Of a DNA stretch of 64,000 bases, positions 46,201 to 57,854 are shown in pieces; the stretch's first letter is position 1; the number at the start of each line of letters is the position of its first letter. The position numbers were made by a program, and so were the translations under genes. The stretch is taken from the NCBI GenBank assembly GCA_027625915.1, contig JANTQA010000076.1, positions 2,915,501 through 2,979,500 on the forward strand. The letters run 5' to 3'. This DNA is from Anaeramoeba flamelloides (Eukaryota > Metamonada > Anaeramoebidae). Under the pieces are notes generated by a model. It did no database searches. It was not told the origin of the DNA and worked only from the letters and a program-made list of their open reading frames with translations.

Positions 46201-49200
46201 TCCCCATTAGCTAATTTTTGCTTGATAAAAAATCATTGTTATTTTTTTTAAATTATCTTTTGATTTTTTAAACTTTTTTTGTAAATGTTTCTCTTTTTTA
46301 AACCAAATTCCTAAAATTTTTATTTATCATAACCAAAATCATTCAATTTAAAGAAAATTAATAATTTAACTAATAAATTTTTCAAAAAGTTAGAAAGAGT
46401 AAGTTGAATATATAAGCTAAATTTTGAAAATCGTGGCAGATTTTTCATCAGAAAAAAATTTGTTAAATTGTTTTTTTTTTTTTGAATAATGATGTATTTT
46501 ACTAAAGTGTTTAGAGACAATAACCAATATAGACTAATAAATAAAAATATAGTGTAATCATTATATTTTTTGAAAGACAAATGATAAAAAATAATAAAAA
46601 AAAAGTTTGCCCCTAATTTTGAAATTTGGCTTTAATATTTTTTAAAGATTTATTTGTTACTTTCTATTTTCTTTTCTCTTAATTTCTAGATTCACTCAAA
46701 ATATATTTTCACAATTATTAATGATTGTGCATCAAGGGTAATGAATAATTTTAATATATCACATTTTAACTGAATTTCAATACTAATTAAATTCTTGACA
46801 TGTTATTTTTAGTTTTTTTAAATACAAATATAAATTTATTAAAAAAAAAAAATTTTGAATTTTTTTCCCTTGTCTGAATCTTCATTTTTATTTGAAAGAA
46901 GAGTTAAAAATGAAAAAGATCAAGTGAATATTTACTAATATCGAGATACTGAAACATGAAAGTATGAGTAACTTGATAATAAAAACGAAAAAGAAAAGGC
47001 AAAAATTATCAAAGGTTTAAAGCAAATTGTTCAAAAAAAAAAAAGAAATGACAATAATTAAACAACGATCTTCATAAATAACATTCACAATCAATTATCA
47101 AATTAAATTAAATCAATCAAAAGAATTGTGTCTGTGATTTAGGGTTTTCTTAATGTAGACACGACATTAGTTTTTTTTTTTTTTTTTTTTTTGCCAATTG
47201 CATTTTATAACATCCTTTTTCAAACCTATTTTTTTATTTTTTTCTGTTTTCTTTTTTTTTTCTTTTTTAATTCTTCTTTTTATTTTTTCAACCAAAAACT
47301 TGAAACTTTCCTAATTCCATTTATATTTTTTTTTCTTACAACCTAAATTTCAAATTTAACATTAGTATCCAAGTGCTGTAAGAGAAAATTAATTCTCTCC
47401 TTTCATCAATAAAAAAACAAATAAAATAAGATTTTTGTAAACACAATTTAACAACTGTTTTCTGTTGATATCAACTTTTTATTTTTGTCAAAAGAATATA
47501 TTTTTTATAATTACAGTTTTTTTTGTAAAAAAATTGAAAAATAAATATTTTTTCCTATTTGAAAATTGTATTTAAAAGTAAAGTTCCATTAAAAGTCAAT
47601 AAGAATTCAGAAAATCATATTTAGGTAAATATTTTAAAGCTAACCTGGTTTTAATTTTTTGGAAAGAATAAATTTAAATATGTTAATTTTCCATTTTAAG
47701 TAACTGTAACTTAAATAGAATTGAAATTTAATCTCAATAACAAATTCTTTCAATAGATTCTATCTTTGGAGTTACGATATAAAACAAATGATAATAAATA
47801 TAAGGTTAATATTCCAAAAGGGATTCAGTGAAAAAGATGAAAAACTCAAAGTACAATTTTCGTGTCTCCAAAAATAAAACAGTAAATCTGAAATATCTAG
47901 AATCCTTTTTTGATCACGTCCAGATTATCTGTCTCTTCATGTTCAAAAAAGAAAGAAAAATTATATGGAAAATTAAATTCACCTTTCAGAAAAAATTCCA
48001 CAAAGTCCCTTCATAAATTAACTTGAATAACAGATCATTTTAATTTTGAAAAGTACTAAGATTTTACAAAACTTTGAACTTTTAAAAAGTTTTTAGAAGT
48101 CAAAAAAGAAAAAAAAAAATAATTTTGAAAAAATTAAAATTTTTTATCATTCGTTTCTAAAACTGGCTTACCTTGACAAATTGAACATTAAATGAAAAAA
48201 AAAAAAAAATAGCAAAGATCTTTGGAGATCTTTCATTTTAATAAATAAAAAAGAAATCCGAATATTTTCAATACTTTTTGAAAAAGCAAATCACAGTAAT
48301 CACAGAAACCTTTCAATTACAATTTTTATAACTTTTTGATTTTTATTTTTCACAAACCAATTCAGCTAGTGTGGTGCTTTACTAATTCTAAATTAGTGAT
48401 ATAAGGTGTATGAAAATAACATACTTTGAAATTATCGTAAACTAGAGCATTTTAGGTTTTATCTTTAAATTAAATTTCCAGTAAGAGTTTTAATATGCGG
48501 AATAAAATATTACTTTTCCATTCTTGATAAAATGCATTTTTAAACTAAAAATACTTGTTTAATGTTAAAAAGAAAATTAATCCTTTATTTTATTTTTGGA
48601 AGATTATGATGATTTCATTTAAATTCAGAGATAAGTTTTTGCATTTGTATCTTTGAAAAAAAAATGAGATAATGGAAAAAAAATTAAATTTAAACCTTTG
48701 AATACAATACATGTATATTCTAAATTATTGAACATAAAGAATTCAAATAGATTAAAAATGAAATCCTTAAATAAAAAAAAAAAATGGATTTTTATTTGAT
48801 TTTGTAGATTACAGAATTATTAGCAATTATCAATCAAAATTTAAACGTTTAAAAAAACAGAAAAAATCCATAATCTTAATTATTTGAAGTTATATGAGTT
48901 TTGTGACGAGCCAACTATCTATTAATTATCATGCACTTATTTTTCTTGCTTTTTCAAACTATATTATTGAAACTAACATATTTATTAATTTTTGTGAAAA
49001 AAATTTAAATTTAATTTCTAAAATGCTCTTAATAATTTTACAAAAAATACAAAATAAATTTCTACTATGATAAATAATTATTTACATTATAAATATTTCG
49101 CGGTTCGAATTTAGTATTTCTTAGAGAATTAATTTGATAAGATTATTTTTTTCAAAAATTGAATTTTGGTATTACAAAAATTTTGGATAGTCGTCTATTT

Positions 49201-52200
49201 TATCTATAAAATTTAAAAATATACTTTCCTTTTATGCATATTAATTAGAGCTTATCCTTCAAAAAAAAATATATTTATAGTTTTCCTTTTGAATAGATTT
49301 TTTAAAAAATAGTAAAAATATATTTTATAATATTAATTTTTGTATTTTTCATAATTACAATCCTTAAACAATTTTATTATTTTTATTATTTATTATTATA
49401 TTAACTTAATTTTGAAAAATTAAAAAAGAAAAAAGAAAAAAGAAAAAAAGATTTTCACGAACATTTTGGCAGTAATACAAAGCATTTTGGAAATCCCCTT
49501 TTTTTAAATACATTTTCCATACATCTCTATCTTCTTTAATACAAGAAATAGTAAAAATTGATTTTTCAGTGTAAAGCCAAATTTTGTCGGTGATTTTATC
49601 ATGTGCAAATCCTTTTATTTTTCCGTGTTTTTCTAGCTAGCAAATAAAATTAATTGAAATATTTTTTTTTTTATTTTGTTATTTTGGTATTTATTTTGTT
49701 ATTTTTTTTTATGTGTTTGCATTTATAAAAATTAACAAAAAAATATGAATGGGAAAAACTTATTGTACTTACATTAATATTTTTTTGAAATATTATTTGA
49801 TTAGTTAAAGAAGAAATCGCCAGAATCTTTTCTTCCCAAGCGAGGAGGAAATGATAATCTGTTTTAACCATTGAAATTGCGGGTACGATTGTTTCGTCTA
49901 TGGTTCCATATGAAGTGATATCAAATAATTCGCTGTTTACTGTTGGGAAATAGAATAAATTTTCATTGGTAATCACTTGATTGCCAATTTTTAAATTTTT
50001 AACATTTGTTATCAAGTCGCCATTGAAAATTCCAGATTCATTTAAAAAACAAAAAGTTGAATTGAAATTTTCTCGATTCCTTATATGGAGTTCGGATGCC
50101 CTGGAATTGCCAGGGAATTCTACAAATCTGGGGGGGGTATTGAAATAATTTTCAAATATGCTTTGAATTGTAGATACACCAAAAAATTGAAAGATGGTAT
50201 TATTTGTTGTGACTAATAATATCCAGGTTGTTTTTTTCAAATCAACTGGGTGGAAATAAATACCGTGTATCGGTGTGCTATTTGGAATTTGATAAAGCTC
50301 TTTAATTGATACCTTTTTATTTTTTTTTAAATCCAAAAAATATATTTTCCCTGTATTCGTTCCAATTAAGGCAGATTCGCGCTGGGTTTTTTGATTTTTA
50401 ATTTCCCAGCAAACGCTTGTGATGTATTCATCCTTTAAAATGCATGAAAGTTTTAGTTTTATATTTTAGTTAGAAGATTTAGAAAATACATTTTAAATTT
50501 ATTTATTATTTCAAAATATTAATAAAACTTGTATAAAAAAAGTGGGTTTTTGTTTTGAAATATTACTTGTAATTTTTCAATTTTCATCAATTGGTTTTTT
50601 GATTTTTTCATATATTTATGAATATAGCATTCCCTGGTCAATGAAGAAATGATCATTAGTCGTCCATTTGGGGACAAAAATAATTTATAAATACATGGCT
50701 GGTTTTCATTTGTCCAAATAATATCTTAAAAGGGTGAAAAGGGTTTTACAAGAAAGGCAAAATGGGTGATAGTAGATTAGGTTAATAAATATATTTATAT
50801 ATATATATATATAATATTAAAAGTAAAAATATTAGATAAATTAAACAAGTACAAGAATAATTAAAATAAGATTCTGTTTGTTTCAATTGTGAATGTTCAA
50901 GGAAAATAAAAATAATAATTTTTTTAATAAAAAATAGTGAATTGAATTGCGTGTATATAAACGAAAATTCAAAGTTTTTGACAAAGTTAAAACAGTTAAA
51001 AGAATCAAAATAATTTAATTTCCTGTCAATTTGGAAATAAATTTTGATTTTTGAAAAATAGGAAAATAATTTTTTCATCTTTTAGTTTTTGTTTTCATTT
51101 CATTTTTTGAATTACCTAACTTGTATTGTTCGATTAAATAGATTTTTTGGAAAGATTGATTAAATGTTAAAGTTGATCTTGTTTTAAAGTTATGAACTCA
51201 AATATATTTAGTTGATGGTATCTATTGAGCCATTTGATCGATCAATAATTGTTAATGTTATTTCCACAAATTTACTAATTTATTTTTTTTTATTGTTTTG
51301 GTCTCTCTTCAGGAGAATAAATTAAATTCATTTTTGATAACTAACACCTAAATAATAGATCTTTTATTTGTGAATTTTTTGTACTGTTGTTTTCCAATTA
51401 ATAAATGAAAATTTTTATTTCAATTTCCCAAATGAATATTAATTATTACTGTTAAAATCAAATTAAAAGAGTAAAGATTTGTCTTAGAGTTAACTAAGAA
51501 AGTTTAATTTATGGTCTAAAAATATCATTTCTAAAAGATATTGTAAAGATCTTTGGTTTTACTTCAACTTGTAAACAAGAAAAATATTTTGGAACTTGAA
51601 GTAAAAATTTGCATTTTTTAGTTGGAAAATGATAGTATTTGAAATTTAAATTGGATAAAATTTTCATCTCGTTTTTGTTTTATAATTCTTCGTAATCTGT
51701 CATTTTGGATTTCAATTTCACACAATTGTATCAAATGTCACATAAAAAAAATACACAGAAATAACAAATCAATAAATAGAGATCCCAAATTTCAATCTAT
51801 TCTTTTTGATTATTGAATTTATTACTGTTATTTGAATTTTAAATGGGAAAGATTTTCACTTCCATTTTCAATTTCCTTTTTCAGAAATCAAGTCCACAAA
51901 CAAATTAGGTTGAGATTTGTGGTCATTTATTTGTAAAATGAAAATGAAAAGGAAGTGTAAATTTTTCCAATTTAATATTCAAATAACAGTATTAAAAGAT
52001 AAAGGACCAATATATCAATGTTTGAAAGTTTTTTTTGTAATGCGGTGAAGAGATTAATTGTGCGTGAAGTAAAGGAATTAACAGAGTTTGTTATTATTTC
52101 TTTGACGAAATAAACCGTTTTATCGACTGAAAAATAAAAAATTTCTAATTTTGTTTTTTAGGTTTGAAAAAAAGTTGTCATTGAACAACCGTTCTCTTGA

Positions 52201-52629
52201 AAAGGAATTAACAATATTGATCTTGAAACGTTTATTATTTTTGGTTTTGATCTTGGATCATTCACATTATAGCTCTTTATAAATAAACAAGAAAATAAAT
52301 AAAACAAAAAAAAAGAAAATCATGTTTGGAACAAAGGGAAGGGTACCTTCGAGATTATCTGTATCACTTAAAACAATCCTTAAAATTTTATTGTTTTGAA
52401 GGGCAAGAACTAAACAGTCATTGGAAGCAAAGACGTGTCGTAATTTCGATGGTGAAGAATAGCTGACTTGTTGTAACAAAAAAACTGGTTTGTTAAATTT
52501 TTCGATTTCTTCTTCCTTATTTGAATCAGACTCATCCTCATTTTGATCATTAAAACCCACTTGCTCAACGTTACTAATTTCATTCACATTTGTTGTTTCA
52601 GAATAAAAATCATCTATAAGAGAATGCAT
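43246..52629 (-). CDS. VPS18: Vps18 (HOPS/CORVET core subunit)
   Basis: Five minus-strand exons (52629-52347, 50724-50567, 50432-49773, 49636-49463, 44886-43246) join in phase to 971 residues, close to the length of known Vps18 proteins. The N-terminal half is the Pep3/Vps18 beta-propeller type domain (YKLFLSPNGRLMIISS, SALIGTNTGKIYFLDL, IHGIYFHP, LLVTTNNTIFQFFG). Exon 4 carries the conserved KIWLYTEKSIFTI and EDRDVWKMYL. The last exon is the clathrin-repeat-like helical region (EAATILAKTDLPLEDVTLKL, MWLLELYVSEL) and a C-terminal RING-like zinc domain: CLICG at residue 853, FTCKHAFHTICL, then DCILCG. Vps18 works with Vps11, 16 and 33 to tether endosomes and lysosomes/vacuoles with Rab partners. 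Start ATG 52629 lies just after a TTCTTCTCAG, so an upstream non-coding or short exon is possible. Introns are 1622, 134, 136 and 4576 bp. Confidence 0.93.
45005..45770. repeat. Palindrome array 4, at the 3' side of a LINE
   Basis: The array has a GAGAAAATTAATTTTCTC hairpin at 45020-45045 beside a T-rich run, then alternating TTAGGTTTTTTT..AATAAACC palindromes and GAATT-type palindromes, with linkers such as GTTTTCTGTTTTATTTGTG and inverted CACTTCACAAACAAAATAG. It ends in a G/C-richer run at about 45721-45765 (TACTCTGCTGCGCTCTGTGG). It lies in the 4.6-kb intron of Vps18, next to LINE copy D. Confidence 0.7.
45775..46335 (-). mobile_element. LINE fragment, copy D
   Basis: On the minus strand near 46330-46200 a frame reads ILGIWFKKEKHLQKKFKKSKDNLKK, matching the LGI motif region of LINE reverse transcriptases. 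Near 46100-46000 the text corresponds to the block N-IHSPRLIYKTEAKIDLAR of copy B, with frame breaks. It is decayed and lacks a recognisable CCHC part; the palindrome array occupies that side. Confidence 0.75.
46880..47212 (-). repeat. Dispersed repeat family 6, copy 3 (inverted)
   Basis: Reverse complement of the copies at 36.9 and 42.5 kb: AAAAAGATCAAGTGAATATT, AAAGTATGAGTAACTTGATA and, at the far end, TTGCCAATTGCATTTTATAA. It lies in the 4.6-kb Vps18 intron. Confidence 0.72.
47213..49462. other. Rest of the 4.6-kb Vps18 intron
   Basis: AT-rich sequence. A GAGAAAATTAATTCTCTCC hairpin followed by an A-rich run at 47383-47420 looks like a solitary LINE 3' terminus in plus orientation. An open stretch at 47828-48016 has no family resemblance. 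Confidence 0.45.
50960..51300 (-). mobile_element. CCAAAATTTTGG repeat family, copy D (inverted)
   Basis: Its reverse complement gives AACAATTATTGATCGATCAA, GATACCATCAACTAAATATA and GTTAGGTAATTC in the order seen in copies A-C. It lies in Vps18 intron 1. The ends are eroded. Confidence 0.65.
51825..51989. mobile_element. MITE family 2, copy 2 (TA-flanked)
   Basis: A 165-bp element with ends CTGTTATTTGAATTTTAAA and TTTAATATTCAAATAACAG, and TA on both sides. The inner arms are GATTTTCACTTCCATTTTC and GAAAATGAAAAGGAAGTG. It lies in Vps18 intron 1. Confidence 0.85.
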
Positions 52630-53928
52630 TGTCTCTGAGAAGAAAAAAATGATAAAAAATAAAAATATTTTGAGAAACAAATATGCATTATTTGCGAACA
52701 AATTTCATAAGTGAGAGGGTTTTATCTTCTTTTTGTTATTTTTAACTTTTTAATTATGAGAAAAATAGTTTTGTTTCCTGGATAGAGGGAAGGTTTACGT
52801 ACAAAAATTCAATTAGTGAAATAACTTTTACTTTTCACAACAAAGTATTTGTATGATAGTATTCAAAAAAAAACAATACAATAAGAGAGAGTAAAAAGGA
52901 AAAGGACATTATTACTTTGTATATTTGACTTTTAAAAGGGATAAAATATCAAGAGATTAATTATTGTCAAAGTCTAAATTCTTCCAATCATTTAGAAATG
53001 TTGTTTACCTCAAAGAAAACTAATATATACATCATAAAAAAGTACCCAACAAATAAATAAGGAACTACCAACAATCACAATCTATTTCTTTGTAGTCTTT
53101 TGTTAAAAATGCAAAAGGAATATGAAAATGAAGTGAAAATTTTTCCTATTGATTTTCTCAATACCAGTATTATTCTACTTTTAGCAAGGGTAATCTATAT
53201 TTTCTTGTTAAACAAATATTATCTTGATGATTATTAATGTATTTATTCACTGAAAGGAATGTTGGTGCAGGGATTATGTGATAATTTAGGTTTTGGCTTT
53301 ATTTTTTTCAAAGAAAATTTTTCTTATTTTAATAGAAATATCTTTTATTTTTGAAGTTTTTTTGGAAAGGATTTTCTTCTTTAAGCCAAATTCCTCACCA
53401 TTAAATAATTGATCAATTTTGTTTATGTTTTGATGTTTTTATGAGAATTTGATTCATTCTAAATTCTGTATAATTTTATAAATTATTATCACTATTCTTT
53501 ATCAATTTCCTAATAAACATTTAATTATCTAAATCAAATGATTAAGTAACTTATTTGAACATTTTTTCTTGAAACTTATTGTTTTCAATAAAAAAATAAA
53601 GTATAAATCCTAATAATAAAGACAATCGAGGTTCTCCTTGATATCTGCTTGATATCGCCTTAATATCAACTTTTTTAAAATATATTTTTTACCTTATTTT
53701 AATCATTTCATTTTGAATATATTGATGAGAGTGCTTAGTTGAATCAAATTTAACAAATTGTATCAAAAAATTTCTTAATTTCAATTGCGACGAATCAAAA
53801 ATTCTTTATTATTATATTTATTTTTGAGTTTTTTATATTTGAAACTGAAATTTAAAACTGTAAAATTTTTGTATCTAATTATTTTTCAATTAAAAATCAA
53901 ATTTAGAATCTGAACCTAAACACCATTT
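52630..53928. other. Gene-free stretch upstream of Vps18
   Basis: It holds the right half of a family-2 MITE (about 53120-53169, GAAAATGAAGTGAAAATTTT ... ATACCAGTA) with no clear left end. The remainder is AT-rich with no coding region. Confidence 0.5.
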
Positions 53929-54460
53929 CAAACATTTTAACTAAGCTGAAATAAAAAATTGAAAAAAAATTATCCTTTAGTATTCAAGAACAATTAATAA
54001 CTACATCTGATTTGTAGTTAGCTTTTGAATCAAATCCGAATATAGAAAAATCTGATATTTTAAAAATCAAATTAAAAATAAAACCAAAAAAAACAAAAAG
54101 TGAGTCACAATTTTTGAAATTAGTATTACCGATTTTTTATTACTGAATTTTCACTAAAAAAAAGTAAACAACAAGATTTTTGGCTAATAATTATATTCAT
54201 TTGAAAAAAAATTACATAGTCTTAATTTTCTTTGTTACAATTTGTATTTTCGAAGAACTCTTTTTTTTTTTTCTGTGTGACTTTCTAAAAAAGAAATTAT
54301 CTATAAAAAAGAAAGAAATAGAAAAAAAAAAGATAAAGAAAAATTAGAAAAAATGATTCTGATCCAAAAATTTGAAAATATTTTTTTGATACGAATACAT
54401 AAATAAACCCTCAAAAAACTGATTTATCATTATGAAGTAAGTCAAGAATTTTGAAATATA
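53929..54460 (+). mobile_element. TIR-like repeat family 5, copy 2
   Basis: It matches 39477-40060 in the same orientation, including CTGATATTTTAAAAAT, GTGAGTCACAATTTTTGAAA and ATGATTCTGATCCAAAAATT. The left end is more eroded. Confidence 0.68.
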
Positions 54461-54529
54461 ATTTATTTGTTGTAAATATATGGTATAACTTATCTTTCAA
54501 CTTTCCAAAAAAAAATTTTGTTAAGTCAT

Positions 54530-54680
54530 ATCAAATTTCAATTTTTTAAGTCAATAAAGCAGAAAAACTTTAAAATTTTCCATATTGAGAATTGGTAACT
54601 TTGATGGTTTGTTTTAATTCATTGTATGTGATTAAATTGGAAAATTGAATGAAAATTTGGATCTTTTTATTTTGTTATGC
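54530..54680 (+). repeat. Dispersed repeat shared with 16.2 kb
   Basis: Partner of 16140-16285: AAATTTCAATTTTTTAAGTC, ATTGAGAATTGGTAACT and GTTTTAATTCATTG appear in the same order. Confidence 0.55.
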
Positions 54681-54699
54681 CAATATTATTTTGTATTCT

Positions 54700-55515
54700 G
54701 GTAAACCTTAGTTAAGTTTTTTATAATTTAAGTACTTTAAAGAAAATTTTAAGTTTTTCTTTTAATTTCTAAAATTAAAAAAAAAACTCGGTAAACCTTT
54801 CTAAAGTTTAAAAAAAAGAGTTAAAGAAAAAAGTGATTCTATTCTTTTAAAATCTGGAAAATCTAATCACTGGGTTTTTTTTTCTTTAATTAAAAAAAAG
54901 CCTAGGTACTTGAGGGCACTTCGTTTAGGTTTTTTTTAATTTTTTTTTTGATTAGAGAACCAATAGAATTTCGAAACGAAAACATGAATTAAAAAAAATA
55001 ACGATTAAATTTTCATGAATTTTTACAAATTGAACATAATTTAAATTGTCTTTCTATTTTTAAAACGAATCAAAAAAAAAAAAAGCAGTACTAACTTTTC
55101 TTGAGTTTTCGGTTTATTTGTGAAGTGTTCTAGGTTTTTTTTTTCTTTTTGAAATAAACCGAAAATTTATTAAAATTTTCTGTTTATTTCAAAAAGTAAA
55201 AAAAACCTAACGAAAATCAATAGATTTAACAGATTAAACAGAAAAACTCAAGAAATCCATCTTTAACACTTAACAAATAAAACAGAAAACCTCAAGAAAA
55301 CCGCCATTAGGTTTTCTTAAAAATCAAAGAAATTGATTAAATCATAGATTTTATTAAACACTGTTGAATTTCAGAACACTTGGGCACTTGACTACACTCT
55401 ACAGCACTTTAAGACACTTTTAGTTAAGTTTTCAAGAATTTAAACGAATTGAGAAAAATCTTCGATTTTTCCCTCTTCTTTTGAAAAGATCAAGAAAACT
55501 TAGGCACTTTACTGT
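54700..55515. repeat. Palindrome array 5
   Basis: The array repeats the modules seen at 12.1, 14.0, 28.1 and 45.0 kb. The clearest is at about 55125-55210, where TAGGTTTTTTTTTTC..GAAATAAACCGAAAATTTAT faces AATTTTCTGTTTATTTCAAA. Flanking pieces carry GCACTTGACTACACTCTACA-like text. It ends near an AGAGAGGGGCGAAAAGAGAG stretch at 55527-55547. Confidence 0.68.
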
Positions 55516-55917
55516 AACTTCCCAGGAAGAGAGGGGCGAAAAGAGAGTTTATTGATATTTACAGAATAATTAAATCAATAAAAAAAAAGGATAAAATGAG
55601 ATTGTTTGAAAATGTTTAAAGTTATCCCAACAAAATACATTTATTTAATTTTTTAAAATTCAGAATCTGTTTTCTGAAAAGAGAAAAACCAAAAAGGGTT
55701 TTAATACAAAGCTTTTGAAAGTGTTAGTTGTCAAAACTTTAAATGAAAAACTGTTGAGTCTGTCACTAATCTTTCCTTTCGAAATTTGTGGAAATTTGAG
55801 AAAAAATAAATGTGCCAATTAAAAAATGTTTTCAAAATTTTTAGAGTTTTTTTGGGATGCTATAAATCATTTTTTTATATTTTGGAATTTTCAATTTGGT
55901 GTAATAATATTTAACTT

Positions 55918-57543
55918 ATGGGAAACGAGATTTACTCTTCTGTTTCTCATCGTAAAATTAAAAAGTATTTAAAGCTTGTTAAAAAACAAAGAAACTTTAT
56001 TGCAATTATCGATACGAATTTGTGTTGGCTTACAGCAAACCCTAGCCTTTTAAAATTTTTAAATCTTGAAAAATCTAAACAATTAACAGTCCTCACAATT
56101 CACGATCTGTTCCCGGCTGTTCAAAAAAGATCTCAAAAAAAAACTTTTGAGATTCTTGTTTACTCTCTTCGACAACTGAAGTAAAATCCTTTTTTTTTTT
56201 TTTTTTCTAAAATGAGCTCGTTTTTTTACTTTTTTTAATGCTTTTTATGTAATTTTCCTCACAACCTTTATTATCTTTTGTGAAATTCTTAGATCTCTTG
56301 TGAACAATGAAGCCATAAGGCTTACTCTTGAATATAATAATCTTGAAGGTGGAACTGGTATGGCAATTTTTGCGTTTTCTCGTAAATGTTTTAATTATTT
56401 CTTTTTTTTTAAACAAAGAAAACGAAAAGCCACAAACAATTTTTTAATAGAAATTCCTTTTTTTTTTTTTTTTTTTTTTCTAATGTTGTAGTTGTTGAAA
56501 TAAATAGAATTGAATTGATACAAATACTAGTAACACCCATTGAAAATCTGGATACCAAAAATACAAATAACAAAGAAAATACAAGACCTGATTTTTCGAA
56601 TTTATCAAGTTCTAATATTGAATCAAATGAAAATGAATTAGACAAACAAAAATCAGAAAACCAAACAAAAAAGATCCAAAAAGAAAAAGAAAAGGTAAAA
56701 GAAAAAGAAAAAGAAGAAGAAAAAGAAAATGAAAATGAAAAGGTAAATGAAAAAGAAAAAGAAAATGAAAATGAATTAGACAAACAAAAATCAGAAAACC
56801 AAACAAAAAAGATCCAAAAAGAAAAAGAAAAGGTAAAAGAAAAAGAAAAAGAAAAGGAAAAAGAAAAAGAAAAAGAAAATGAAAATGAAAAAGAAAAAGA
56901 AAAAGAAAATGAAAAAGAAAATGAAAAAGAAAATGAAAAAGAAAAAGAAAAAGAAAAAGAAAAAGAAAAAGAAAATGAAAAAGAAAAAGAAAATGAAAAA
57001 GAAAAAGAAAAAGATAAGGAAAATGAAAATGAAAATGAAAAAGAAAAGGTAAATGAACCAACAACTAACACACAAACACAAAGAGTAATCAAAACAAAAA
57101 GTTATATTGAAGAAAATTTAGAAGAAATTGAAATGATTATGACAACCACGAAAGATAATTTAATTGAAAAATTTGAATTACAGAAATATTTGGTTGACAG
57201 AGTAACTAAGGATTTTGATGATATCCTTAAAATACACCAAAAAATATTAAATCAAAAAAAAGAAAAGACTAAAAAGCTTTCTCAAGAATTATTAGATCTT
57301 CGAAAATCTATCAAAAATAAATTTGGTGTGATTGAAGCCAAAATGCACAGAATGTTATCAGAATTGGAGAAAGAAAAAAAAACTAAAAGAGAAGTGTTTG
57401 ATAAAAACTTACATATCAGACGTTCACTTAAAAATATAAAGAGCCAATTAAAATTACTGGCAAGGCATAAAGAAGAAATATCACAATTCCCAAATATTTT
57501 AACCCTTTATCAACAACTTTATGATTTGCTTGAAATTGATTAA
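55918..57543 (+). CDS. PAS-like domain protein with KE-rich repeats and coiled coil
   Basis: Three exons (55918-56180, 56293-56381, 56492-57543) join in phase to 467 residues. It begins MGNE, a possible N-myristoylation signal. Residues about 10-150 resemble a PAS domain: FIAIIDTNLCWLTANPSLLKFLNL, LTIHDLFP, then GGTGMAIFAFS and a beta strand VEINRIELIQILVTPIE. PAS domains sense ligands or mediate pairing; which applies here is not visible. A run of about 125 Glu/Lys/Asn residues follows, including a 46-codon tandem duplication. The last ~160 residues are a predicted coiled coil (YIEENLEEIEMIMTTTKDNL, then heptad-like Leu/Ile spacing), ending YQQLYDLLEID. Introns are 112 and 110 bp, both GTAAA donors. 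The open frames on the opposite strand (poly Ser-Phe) are shadows of the KE run. Confidence 0.82.
56627..56852 (+). repeat. Coding tandem duplication, period 138 bp
   Basis: The text from about 56627-56714 recurs at 56765-56852, with no difference that I can see; both encode ENELDKQKSENQTKKIQKEK. The offset is 138 bp, so frame is kept. It points to recent slippage or unequal exchange. Confidence 0.88.
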
Positions 57544-57854
57544 AAAAAAAAAAAAAAGAATATTTGAATTGATGATTTTAATTTTAGCTTTTATTTTTTA
57601 CAAAGAATAAAGTGTATCATTTATTTTCCAAAACATATATATTATTCAAATAACTGTTTTTTTTTAATTTTTATAAATATTCTTTTTTTTTTATTATCAT
57701 TAAGAGAGTTGCAATACCATAACAACCACTGAAATTGAAACATGTGATAGTTTATGAAAAATTATTTTGGAGAATCTAGAACTTAAAGTTTAGAATCCCT
57801 GAAATTCGAAAAAATATTTTTAACAAAACAAAAAATGAAAAAACTGTTATTTTT

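Noticed and set aside
56409-57092. Long minus-strand open frames rich in Ser-Phe and Phe
   Set aside because: They are the antisense of the KE-encoding repeats in the PAS-like gene, which has in-phase introns and domain similarity on the plus strand. The same holds at 17334-17653 and 22993-23238.
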